Below are positions 7,850-15,560 of a stretch of DNA of 33,541 nucleotides, piece after piece. Both the position numbers and the translations under genes were made by a program. Source of the DNA: Myxococcales bacterium (GTDB lineage: Bacteria > Myxococcota_A > UBA9042 > GCA-2863065); the NCBI GenBank assembly GCA_018780435.1, contig JADMJS010000415.1, positions 1 through 33,541 of the forward strand, in the 5' to 3' direction. Every line of letters starts with the position of its first letter. Position 1 is the first letter of the stretch. Below the pieces are notes generated by a model. That model made no database searches, had not been told where the DNA came from, and saw only the letters and a program-made list of their open reading frames with translations.

Positions 7850-8713
7850 ATGTCCGTCATCAGCGCGTTCACCCAATCGGCACTCGGCGACCTGAAGCGC
7901 CTCGCCTTTGGCCCTGGCGTCGAGCCGGGCTCACGCAAGGCCACGGTCATCGCGATCTCGGCCCGCAAAGGCGGCGTCGGCAAGACGACGACGACCGTGA
8001 ACCTCGGTGTGGCGCTGGCGCAGAACCACGGCAAGCGCGTGCTCCTCGTCGACATGGACGCGCAGGGGCACGTCGCGACGAGCCTCTCGCGCGATCGCCT
8101 CGACCGCCCCGGTGACACCCTCAGCACCGTCCTCCTGGAGAAGCGCCGGGACCTGCAGGAGATCGTGGCGCCCACGGCCATCGACGGCCTCTGGACGGTA
8201 GCGAGCGACACGAACCTGCATGAGACCGAGACCCTGCTGTCGGCGCGCATCGGCAAGGAGCTCTGTCTCCGGCAGGCCCTGAAGCTCGCCCGCACGCACT
8301 TCGACATCATCCTCATCGACTGCCCGCCCAACCTCGGGACCTTGACGGTGAGCGCGCTCGTCGCGGCGGACAAGGTCCTCATCCCCTGCGATCTCAGCAC
8401 CTTGGGGCTCGACGGTGTCGATGCGCTCTTCGACACGGTCGAGACCATTCAGGACTCGCTGAACCCGACGCTCTCGGTGCTCGGCCTCGTCCGAACCCGC
8501 GTGGATCGTCGAAACCTCACGATGAACGCCGCGATCGAGTCGACGCTCTCGACTCGCTACGCCGGACACCTCATGGGCTCCATCATCGGGATCTCGTCGT
8601 CGGTGCCGAAAGCGCAGCTCGAGGGCCGCTCGGTCCTCACGAGCGATCCGAAGAGCCGCGGCGCCGAGGACCACGCCGCGCTCGCGACTGAGGTCTTGGG
8701 GCGTCTACGCTGA
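7850..8713 (+). CDS. Orphan ParA/Soj-type ATPase
   Basis: This is a 287-residue ATPase of the ParA/MinD/Soj class. The deviant Walker A motif K-G-G-V-G-K-T-T-T follows A-I-S-A-R near residue 40. Walker A' is L-L-V-D-M-D-A-Q-G, and Walker B is I-I-L-I-D-C-P-P-N-L-G. It has no N-terminal helix-turn-helix, so it is a short chromosomal-type ParA. ATG 7850 was chosen because GGAGGG (7840-7845) lies four bases before it; the frame is open further upstream but that part reads poorly. No parB or centromere-binding gene is adjacent in the window. The upstream GTCCGGAC array could be its operator or a partition-like site. ATP-dependent positioning on the nucleoid or membrane is known for the family; the cargo here is unknown. 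Confidence 0.9.
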   Translation: MSVISAFTQSALGDLKRLAFGPGVEPGSRKATVIAISARKGGVGKTTTTVNLGVALAQNHGKRVLLVDMDAQGHVATSLSRDRLDRPGDTLSTVLLEKRRDLQEIVAPTAIDGLWTVASDTNLHETETLLSARIGKELCLRQALKLARTHFDIILIDCPPNLGTLTVSALVAADKVLIPCDLSTLGLDGVDALFDTVETIQDSLNPTLSVLGLVRTRVDRRNLTMNAAIESTLSTRYAGHLMGSIIGISSSVPKAQLEGRSVLTSDPKSRGAEDHAALATEVLGRLR

Positions 8714-8764
8714 CGCCCGTCGCCGAGTGGTGCGGACGTCGTGGCTGCGACCCATGGGCGCGGC

Positions 8765-8793
8765 TTGACCACCGGACACCCAGTGCTTAGGCT
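8765..8793 (+). promoter_or_regulatory. Possible sigma70 promoter of the efflux operon
   Basis: TTGACC (8765-8770), a 17-bp spacer and TAGGCT (8788-8793) form a weak -35/-10 pair just before the first efflux-operon gene. A start near 8800 would give a leaderless or very short leader transcript. The -10 match is only three of six. Confidence 0.3.
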
Positions 8794-8799
8794 GAGGTC

Positions 8800-9159
8800 G
8801 TGCGTCGAAAGCTCTCCCGATGGCTTCATCTCGTCCTCGTAGTCGCCCTAGGCGTTCTGTGGGGCGGCGTGACGATCGATTCGAGCGGCGCCGTTTTCTC
8901 GTTTGCCGCCGCTCCCCACTCCGAGTCGAAAGCGTCCTGTTGCGACAGCGATCACGCCCCCGACACCGACGGTGACGAGTGCCCTCCCGGGTGCCGGGTC
9001 TGCCCGCGCTGTGCTGGAGTTACGGCAGTTCTAGCCATTGAGACACCGCAGCTCACGGGGCCGACCATCGTCGTCCTGCTGAGTGAACGCCGACCCGGCG
9101 CTGCTCGCGACGGCGTTCACCCTCCGGTCTACACCCCTCCCCGATCCCACTTCTGCTGA
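8800..9159 (+). CDS. Small exported Cys-rich protein of metal efflux operon
   Basis: This is a 119-residue protein from GTG 8800, with GAGG directly upstream. Residues about 8-32 are hydrophobic, a signal peptide or membrane anchor. A Cys cluster follows: Cys47-Cys48, Cys61, Cys65, Cys68 and Cys71, with His52 and several Asp. This suggests a periplasmic metal site. The C-terminus is Pro-rich and ends S-H-F-C. Similar short Cys-rich proteins are often found at the head of RND metal-efflux operons, but I cannot name the family. It may act as a metal buffer or sensor in the periplasm (inference). It lies about 70 bp before the next gene on the same strand. Confidence 0.65.
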   Translation: MRRKLSRWLHLVLVVALGVLWGGVTIDSSGAVFSFAAAPHSESKASCCDSDHAPDTDGDECPPGCRVCPRCAGVTAVLAIETPQLTGPTIVVLLSERRPGAARDGVHPPVYTPPRSHFC

Positions 9160-9232
9160 CGTTCTGGTCGCGCGCAAGCGCCACGAGCCGGCACGCCGTG
9201 CTGGTCCAAACGAGAGTGAAGTGGAGTTCAAA

Positions 9233-9574
9233 ATGATGTCGTCCGTCTATCGCGTCGCGTTCGCGTCGCTCGTCTGTTCGTTCGCCCTGTCGTCCTCCGG
9301 CTGCAAGAAGGACGGCCACGCCGCTGCGCCCTCGGCAGCACCCGCAGCCGAGGGGGCCCACGCGCCCGCCGGCGTCAAGCCCGGTTCTCACGAGGACTGG
9401 TGCGTGGAGCACGATGTTCCAGAGTCGCAGTGTACGCGATGCAACAAGGAGCTCGTGGCTGCCTTCAAGGCCACCGGAGACTGGTGCTCCTCGCACGAGG
9501 TGCCCGAGTCGCACTGCGTCGCCTGTGACCCGAGCCGGAAGAAGGTGCGTCCGCCCAAGGTAGCCGCGCCGTGA
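9233..9574 (+). CDS. Lipoprotein with two Cys/His metal motifs
   Basis: This is a 113-residue lipoprotein. ATG 9233 has GGAG six bases upstream; an ATG at 9236 is also possible. The signal ends S-S-G-C with Cys24, a near-consensus lipobox. After an Ala/Pro linker come two copies of W-C-x2-H-x-V-P-E-S-x-C-x2-C: Cys57/His60/Cys67/Cys70 and Cys85/His88/Cys95/Cys98. The same motif occurs twice in the adaptor encoded next door. It could take up a soft or transition metal in the periplasm and hand it to the adaptor, as CusF does for CusB in another fold (inference). The adaptor's GTG overlaps its stop (GTGA). Confidence 0.8.
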   Translation: MMSSVYRVAFASLVCSFALSSSGCKKDGHAAAPSAAPAAEGAHAPAGVKPGSHEDWCVEHDVPESQCTRCNKELVAAFKATGDWCSSHEVPESHCVACDPSRKKVRPPKVAAP

Positions 9575-10923
9575 CGGCCGCCCGGTTCCTGGTGACCATG
9601 TGGTTACTGGGGCTGGGCATCGGGTGTAACGCGGAGTCGCCGGCACCGGGCGTGTCGGGACCGGTCGTCGCCAAAGCGGCGGCCGAGCCCGACATGTGCG
9701 CGGAGCATGGCGTCCTCGAAGCACTGTGCACGAAGTGCCACCCGAAGCTCATCCCGGTGTTCGAAGCCAAAGGCGATTGGTGCGCCGAACATGGCTTCCC
9801 CGAGTCGATCTGTCCGACGTGCAGCCCGGACGCCAAAGGCAGGCCCAAGCTCGACGTCTCCGCTCCCGATGGCGCGCCGCCGGACGGCGTCCTCGTCAAC
9901 CTGGCCGATCCCGGCGCCGCCGAGCGCGCTGGCCTCGCCACGGCCGAGGCCGTCGCCCGAGTGCTCCCGGACACCATCGTTGCACCCGTCGAGCTGTCCT
10001 TCGACGCGACCCGGATCGCCGAGGTTCGGGGGCCCCGCGCCGGCATCGTGGACGAGCTGAGCGTCGACCTCGGATCGGTGGTCTCCAAAGGCACGACACT
10101 CCTCACGCTCTCGAGTCCGGAGCTGACCTTCGAACGCTCCAAGCTGGCCGGCGCACGCGTGTTGGTCTCCGCCCACGCGGCGGAGCTGCGTCGTCAACAA
10201 CACCTCCTCAAAGAGCAACTGATTACCCGTGAGAGTGTGGCCTCGGCGCGGGCCGCCTGGCTCGGGGCGAAGGCCGAGGCCGACGCTCTCGAAGCGGGCC
10301 TCGACGCGCTCGGCGCCGCCGCGGGCGCCTTCACCGTCGTCGCCCCGATCGCGGGTGAGATCCAGACTCGCGACGTGGTCAAGGGATCGGCGGTCACACC
10401 GGAGGACCGTCTCTTCACCATCGTCGATACGGGCGTCGTCTGGGCCGAGCTCGCTGTCGACGAGCGCGAGCTCGGCCGCCTCGCCAAAGGGCAGCCGGTG
10501 GAGGTCCGGCTGGACGCACTCCCGGCTCAGAGCTTCGAAGGCGAGATCACCTGGATCTCGCCGTCCATCGACGCCCACTCACGCACGGCGACGGTCCGAG
10601 TGCCCCTGAAGAACCCGTCAGGAGCCCTCCGAGCGGGGATGTACGGCAGCGCGAAGGTCACCGTCTCGCCGAGCACGTCCCGGGTGTTCGTGCCGTCGAG
10701 AGCGGTACAGCGCGCCAAGAGCGCGACGCTCGTCTTCGTGCCCGAAGGGACCATGACCTACGTCGGAGAGCGGGTCTCGCTCGGCATGACCGTGGGCGAC
10801 GACGTGGAGATCACGGCTGGGCTGGTCGCCGGTAAGCGTGTCGTCACGGACGGTGCCTTCTTCCTGAAGACGGAGACGCTCAAGGACAGCATCGGCGCCG
10901 GCTGCTGCGCGGGCGAGGACTAG
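9571..10923 (+). CDS. RND periplasmic adaptor with N-terminal Cys/His motifs
   Basis: This is a 450-residue CusB/CzcB-type membrane-fusion protein. It begins with a lipoprotein-like signal (G-I-G-C, Cys19). Two Cys/His motifs follow: Cys43/His46/Cys53/Cys56 and Cys71/His74/Cys81/Cys84. The adaptor body then has the lipoyl half-motif (R-G-P-R-A-G-I-V-D-E-L ... G-x-V-V-x-K-G), a helical hairpin (about 190-245), the second lipoyl half (A-P-I-A-G-E-I), a beta barrel (V-W-A-E-L-A-V-D-E-R-E) and the membrane-proximal domain. It ends near Gly-Cys-Cys-Ala-Gly. It bridges the RND pump and outer-membrane channel and probably delivers metal. The GTG start overlaps the lipoprotein stop; the pump gene begins three bases after its own stop. 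Confidence 0.93.
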   Translation: MTAARFLVTMWLLGLGIGCNAESPAPGVSGPVVAKAAAEPDMCAEHGVLEALCTKCHPKLIPVFEAKGDWCAEHGFPESICPTCSPDAKGRPKLDVSAPDGAPPDGVLVNLADPGAAERAGLATAEAVARVLPDTIVAPVELSFDATRIAEVRGPRAGIVDELSVDLGSVVSKGTTLLTLSSPELTFERSKLAGARVLVSAHAAELRRQQHLLKEQLITRESVASARAAWLGAKAEADALEAGLDALGAAAGAFTVVAPIAGEIQTRDVVKGSAVTPEDRLFTIVDTGVVWAELAVDERELGRLAKGQPVEVRLDALPAQSFEGEITWISPSIDAHSRTATVRVPLKNPSGALRAGMYGSAKVTVSPSTSRVFVPSRAVQRAKSATLVFVPEGTMTYVGERVSLGMTVGDDVEITAGLVAGKRVVTDGAFFLKTETLKDSIGAGCCAGED

Positions 10924-10926
10924 CCC

Positions 10927-13900
10927 ATGTTGACTGCCGTCATCGATTGGTCCCTCCGCCATCGGGGGGCCGTGATCCTCCTCACGCTCGCGATGGCCGC
11001 CGCCGGCGTCTTGGCGCTGTACCGGCTTCCCCTCGACGCCTTCCCCGACACGACGCCGGTCCAGATTCAGGTCAACACCGTCGCGCCAGCGCTCTCCCCG
11101 CTCGAGCTCGAACGACAGGTCACTGCGCGCGTCGAACAAGCCATCTCGGGCCTGCCCGGACTCGTGGAGGTCCGCTCTCTGTCTCGTTTCGGCCTCTCGC
11201 AAGTCACAGTCGTCTTCGAGGACGGCAGGGACATCTGGCAATCGCGTCAACAGGTGCTCGAGCGGCTACAGGGCCTCCGCTTTGCGCCGGGGATCGAGGC
11301 ACCGAAGCTCGGCCCCGTCGCGACGGGCCTCGGGGAGGTGTTTCACTACCTCGTGCAGGGCGAAGGCAAGAGCGCCGCGGAGCTACGAACGCTTCAAGAC
11401 TGGCTGATCGCGCCACAGCTCCGGAGCGTATCAGGGGTCGCCGAGGTCAACTCGTGGGGCGGCGAAGAGCGGCAGATTCACGTGCTGGCCAACCCGTCCA
11501 AGATGTTGAAGTTCGACATCTCTCTGGGCGAGCTCGCCGACGCGCTCGAGTCCGGCAACGGCAGCGTCGGTGGCGGCGTCATCGAGGGTTCCGGTGAGGC
11601 CACCTTGGTACAGGGCATCGGCCTGCTCACGTCTCTCGCCGACATCGAGCGGCTCGTGGTCGCGACCCGTGAAGGAAAGCCCGTCCTGGTAACGGACGTC
11701 GCGACGGTGAAGGACGATCACGAGATAAGGCGCGGCGCCGTCACGGCCGACGGAGCGCCGGGCGAGGTCGTGCTCGGGCTCGGGTTCCTGCTCGTCGGCG
11801 AGAACAGCCACGACGTCACCACCCGGCTCCGAACGCGCCTCGAGGAGGTGCGGAAGACCCTGCCTGCCGGATTCGACGTCACGCCGGTGTACGAGCGCAC
11901 GACATTGGTCGACCATGTCCTAGAGACAGTTCAAAAGAACCTCCTCGAAGGAGCCCTCCTCGTCGTCGCCATCCTGTTCATCTTCCTCGGGAGCATCCGC
12001 GCGGGGCTCATCGTCGCCGCCGCTATCCCGCTCTCCATGCTCTTCGCGTTCGATTTGATGTTGCGGGCTGGAGTGGCCGGGAGCCTCATGAGCCTCGGGG
12101 CCATCGACTTCGGACTCGTCGTCGACAGCTCCGTGGTGCTCGTCGAGAACACCGTCCGTCGTCTCGCCGAGGATGGCGGCCGGCGACCACGCCTCGAGGT
12201 CGTTCGTGACGCCGCGCTTGAGGTGAGGCGCCCTACCCTCTTCGGCGAGCTCATCATCCTCATCGTCTACCTCCCGATCCTGTTCCTCGAAGGGATGGAG
12301 GGGAAGCTCTTCCGACCGATGGCGCTCACCGTCGTCTTCACCCTGCTCGGGTCGATGGTGCTCTCCATGACGCTGATGCCGGTCCTCGCCAGTCTCGGGT
12401 TACCCAAAGTCATTCGACATGGCGACAACCTCCTCGTCCGTACACTGCGCCGAATTTATGCACCCATCCTGAACATCGCGCTCCGCTTTCGATGGTGGGT
12501 CCTCACGACCGCCATCGTTATCCTCGGCGGCACCACGATCCTGGCGACGCGACTCGGAACGGAGTTCGTCCCTCGGCTCGGAGAGGGGACCATCGTCATC
12601 AACACCATTCGGCTTGCCTCCGTCTCGCTCGACGAGTCGGTGCGTTATGGCCGCTTCGTCGAGAAGGCGCTCCTTGCGGCGTTCCCCGATGAGATCGAGC
12701 GGATCTGGTCGCGGTCCGGCTCGGCGGAGGTCGCCACCGATCCCATGGGTGTGGAGCTGAGCGACGTCTTCGTCAGCTTGACACCGAGAGAGCAGTGGAC
12801 TCGCGCGGCGAGCCAAGATCAGCTCGTCGGGGCCATGGAGGAGACACTCTCGTCCTTCCCGGGCATGAAGTTCGCGTTCAGTCAGCCCATCGAGATGCGC
12901 ATCAACGAGATGGTGGCTGGAATTCGTTCCGATGTCGGCGTGAAGATCTTCGGCGACGACCTCGACGGCCTCAAGGCGGTCGCACGGCAGGTCGAGGCCG
13001 TCCTGAAGCGGATCCCCGGGGCGGAAGGCGTGACGACGGAACAGTCGACGGGTCAACCCACACTCCGGATCGAGGTCGACACCCAGGCGATTGGTCGGCA
13101 CGGCATCACCACGCGAAACGTCCTCGCGGTCGTGGCGGCACTTGGAACGCCCGAGGTCGGCGAGCTCGTGGATGGGGAGCGCCGCTTCCCAATCGCGTTA
13201 CGAATCGATGAGCGCTGGCGAACCGACGCGAAGGCAATCGGGGCGATCCCGGTCATGTCGGCCTCGGGAGACCGAATCCGGCTCGACCGGCTCGCCCGTA
13301 TCGTCGACCTGGAGGGTCCGACGACCGTTCAGCGCGAGTGGGGTCGGCGACGCGTCGTCGTCCAGACCAACGTCCGCGGCCGGGACGTCGGGAGCTTCGT
13401 GGACGAGGCGGCAGCCGCCATCGCGCGTGATGTCCCGCTCCCCGAGGGCTGGTATGTCCGCTTCGGAGGCCAGTTCGAACACTACGAACAAGCGAGGAAT
13501 CGACTCCTCATCGTGGTCCCGGTCGCGCTGCTGCTCATCGTCACCCTCCTCTACGTGACCTATGGGCGAGCTCGCGACGCGCTGCGGGTCTTCACAGGAG
13601 TCCCCTTCGCGGCCGTCGGAGGCGTCGTCGCGTTATGGTGGCGCGACCTGCCCTTCAGCGTCTCTGCCGGTGTCGGCTTCGTGGCGCTCGCCGGGGTGGC
13701 CGTTCTCGGGGACATGGTCCTCGTCTCGGCGATACGCCGACTCGTGGACGAAGGGCGGCCTCTGCTCGAGGCGATCCGCTCTGCAGCCGAAGAACGGCTC
13801 CGCCCTGTGCTCATGACCAGCCTCGTCGCCGCGCTCGGCTTCGTACCCATGGCCCTGAGCGTGGGCGTCGGCGCAGAGGTGCAGCGCCCGCTGGCTACCG

Positions 13901-14016
13901 TCGTCATCGGAGGTGTCCTCTCGTCGACGGCGCTCACCCTCCTCGTATTGCCCGTCCTCTACAGCCTCACCGTGCCCAAGTCGGTGCGCCGGCCCCCCCT
14001 TGAGGTGACGACGTGA
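10927..14016 (+). CDS. Heavy-metal efflux RND permease (CzcA/CusA family)
   Basis: This is a 1,029-residue inner-membrane proton/metal antiporter, full length for the HME-RND family. The N-terminus has the usual first helix and L-P-L-D-A-F-P-D-T-T-P-V-Q-I-Q-V. The fourth-helix motif reads D-F-G-L-V-V-D-S-S-V-V-L-V-E-N with Asp394, Asp400 and Glu407-Asn408. D-F-G-x2-V-D resembles the divalent-metal (Zn/Co/Cd) pumps more than the monovalent Cu/Ag type, which has A-I-G-x2-V-D. Two large periplasmic domains and a second set of six helices (about 860-1020) follow. The substrate cannot be fixed without a structural comparison. The stop overlaps the channel gene's GTG. Confidence 0.95.
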   Translation: MLTAVIDWSLRHRGAVILLTLAMAAAGVLALYRLPLDAFPDTTPVQIQVNTVAPALSPLELERQVTARVEQAISGLPGLVEVRSLSRFGLSQVTVVFEDGRDIWQSRQQVLERLQGLRFAPGIEAPKLGPVATGLGEVFHYLVQGEGKSAAELRTLQDWLIAPQLRSVSGVAEVNSWGGEERQIHVLANPSKMLKFDISLGELADALESGNGSVGGGVIEGSGEATLVQGIGLLTSLADIERLVVATREGKPVLVTDVATVKDDHEIRRGAVTADGAPGEVVLGLGFLLVGENSHDVTTRLRTRLEEVRKTLPAGFDVTPVYERTTLVDHVLETVQKNLLEGALLVVAILFIFLGSIRAGLIVAAAIPLSMLFAFDLMLRAGVAGSLMSLGAIDFGLVVDSSVVLVENTVRRLAEDGGRRPRLEVVRDAALEVRRPTLFGELIILIVYLPILFLEGMEGKLFRPMALTVVFTLLGSMVLSMTLMPVLASLGLPKVIRHGDNLLVRTLRRIYAPILNIALRFRWWVLTTAIVILGGTTILATRLGTEFVPRLGEGTIVINTIRLASVSLDESVRYGRFVEKALLAAFPDEIERIWSRSGSAEVATDPMGVELSDVFVSLTPREQWTRAASQDQLVGAMEETLSSFPGMKFAFSQPIEMRINEMVAGIRSDVGVKIFGDDLDGLKAVARQVEAVLKRIPGAEGVTTEQSTGQPTLRIEVDTQAIGRHGITTRNVLAVVAALGTPEVGELVDGERRFPIALRIDERWRTDAKAIGAIPVMSASGDRIRLDRLARIVDLEGPTTVQREWGRRRVVVQTNVRGRDVGSFVDEAAAAIARDVPLPEGWYVRFGGQFEHYEQARNRLLIVVPVALLLIVTLLYVTYGRARDALRVFTGVPFAAVGGVVALWWRDLPFSVSAGVGFVALAGVAVLGDMVLVSAIRRLVDEGRPLLEAIRSAAEERLRPVLMTSLVAALGFVPMALSVGVGAEVQRPLATVVIGGVLSSTALTLLVLPVLYSLTVPKSVRRPPLEVTT

Positions 14017-15257
14017 CGTCGTTTGCACATACGCCACGAGCGATTGCGCTGCTCGCAGGCATCCTCTATTTCGTCCTCCTCCCTCCCACCGCCGGAGCGC
14101 TCGACGCCGCTGGGGTGCTCGACGCCACCCAGGTCGCGCGCCTCTCAGAAGCCCATAACCCCGAGGTCCGAGCGGCGCTCGCTCGCGTCGCATCCGCACG
14201 ACACGCCTCCGGTCTGGCCGAGGAGTCGCCACACCGGACGAACGTCAGCGTCGAGGGTGGTCCGACGTTCGGCTTCGGCGGCCACGTGGGCGGAGAAGTT
14301 ACGCTCTCGGCCTCTCGCCCCATCGAGCTCGGCGACAAGGCGGCCCATCGCGTGGCCGTTGCGATGGCGGACATACTGGAGGCGGAGGCAACTCTGGACG
14401 AGGTTCGGCTCCGAGTTCGAGTCGAGGCCATCGGCGTGTTCGCGTCATGGCTAGCCGCCGCCGACCGCGCGCGCGGAGCGGACGAGACGGCCCTGTTGGC
14501 CCAGTCCGTCGGCGCGTCGATCACTCAGCGGCTCGCGGCAGGGATGGCGACCCGCTTCGACGCCCAAGCGGCCGCGTTGACGATTGCGCGCGCTCGACTC
14601 GAAGCAAGCCAAGCTCAGCGTGAGGTCGAGATCCTCGGAACCGAGCTTCAGCTCCTTCTTGGGCTCGGGGCGAGGCCGGTGGCCCACCTCGACTACCCGA
14701 CACCGTCGTTTCCAGACCTCACGACGGTCATCGACCGCGCCACGGCGACTCACGGACGGGTCAAGGCCGCGTTAGCCGGCGTCGACGCGATGCGTACACG
14801 AGTTCGTCTCGCCGAGGCGAACGCCGAGGGCGACATCGCCATCGGTGGGTTCACGACCGTCGCCGATGACTCTGCGCTCGTCGGGATCTCCGTCTCCTGG
14901 GACCTACCTACGCGCGACCGAAGCGCCAAGGAGGTGGCCGCCCTTACGTCCGGTGTCGACGCTGCCGAGGCGAACGTCGAGCTCGTGACCCGAGACCTCG
15001 TCCGAGTTCTCTCGAGCCTTTGGCACCGGGCCAATGGTCATCGGGAACACGCAAGGCAGCTCTCGGCTGACGTCGAGCCGGTCCTGGAGAGCACCCGCCT
15101 GCTCCTTACGAGCGCGATAGACCAAGGAACCGCCACCGGCGCTCAGCTGCTCGGGCTCCTGCAGGAACGACGCGCGCTGGCGAACGCGCGTATCGAGGCG
15201 GACGTGAACGCCCGGAGCGCCATCATGCTCCTCCTGGCCATGAGCGGCGCGGAGTAG
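14013..15257 (+). CDS. TolC-family outer-membrane channel of metal efflux
   Basis: This is a 414-residue protein with a signal peptide ending near T-A-G-A-L. The body has the Ala/Glu/Arg-rich alpha-helical repeats of the outer-membrane efflux family, including A-R-L-S-E-A-H-N-P-E-V near the N-terminus, the first-repeat signature of CzcC/CusC proteins. It forms the outer-membrane exit of the tripartite pump. GTG 14013 overlaps the permease stop (GTGA). It is the last gene of the operon; no strong terminator is seen after it. Confidence 0.9.
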   Translation: MTSFAHTPRAIALLAGILYFVLLPPTAGALDAAGVLDATQVARLSEAHNPEVRAALARVASARHASGLAEESPHRTNVSVEGGPTFGFGGHVGGEVTLSASRPIELGDKAAHRVAVAMADILEAEATLDEVRLRVRVEAIGVFASWLAAADRARGADETALLAQSVGASITQRLAAGMATRFDAQAAALTIARARLEASQAQREVEILGTELQLLLGLGARPVAHLDYPTPSFPDLTTVIDRATATHGRVKAALAGVDAMRTRVRLAEANAEGDIAIGGFTTVADDSALVGISVSWDLPTRDRSAKEVAALTSGVDAAEANVELVTRDLVRVLSSLWHRANGHREHARQLSADVEPVLESTRLLLTSAIDQGTATGAQLLGLLQERRALANARIEADVNARSAIMLLLAMSGAE

Positions 15258-15386
15258 TCACGCCCACCCCCGACGGCCGTCTGGTAGGCCCTTTCTCCAG
15301 TGACTTCGGCAATACGCTCAGCCGACAACGCCACGATTGAGCGACAGCGCCCGGGTTTGCTCATTTGGGAGGCGAGACGGCATCGG

Positions 15387-15414
15387 TTGAGTGCACGAAC
15401 GACACGTGCCTCAA
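15387..15414 (+). promoter_or_regulatory. Leader hairpin 1 upstream of ATP-grasp operon
   Basis: Arms TTGAGTGCACG (15387-15397) and CGTGCCTCAA (15405-15414) pair over 10 bp with one bulged T and a 7-nt loop. It lies about 150 bp upstream of the operon's first ATG. The rest of the 15258-15560 gap holds no gene. The hairpin could be an operator dyad or leader RNA structure. Confidence 0.4.
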
Positions 15415-15503
15415 ACTTCCAAAGCGAGGCCGGCTCTGTTATCCACATCGCGCCGTGATGCGAATCGCGCTGCGGCAGGGCCCGAATCAGAGACCATCGC
15501 ATG

Positions 15504-15526
15504 GGGAGTGGCGCCGTTCCACTCCC
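15504..15526 (+). promoter_or_regulatory. Leader hairpin 2 upstream of ATP-grasp operon
   Basis: GGGAGTGG (15504-15511) and CCACTCCC (15519-15526) are perfect 8-bp arms around the 7-nt loop CGCCGTT, 34 nt before ATG 15561. The placement is right for an attenuator or operator controlling the first gene. No U-tract follows, so simple intrinsic termination is unlikely. Confidence 0.45.
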
Positions 15527-15560
15527 GACCTGCAAGCACTTGGCAAGAGGGGCATACGCC

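Noticed and set aside
15538..15560. Sigma54-like site (TTGGCAAGAGGGGCAT) before ATP-grasp 1
   Set aside because: The GG and GC are 10 rather than 12 bases apart, and the site overlaps the ribosome-binding region.
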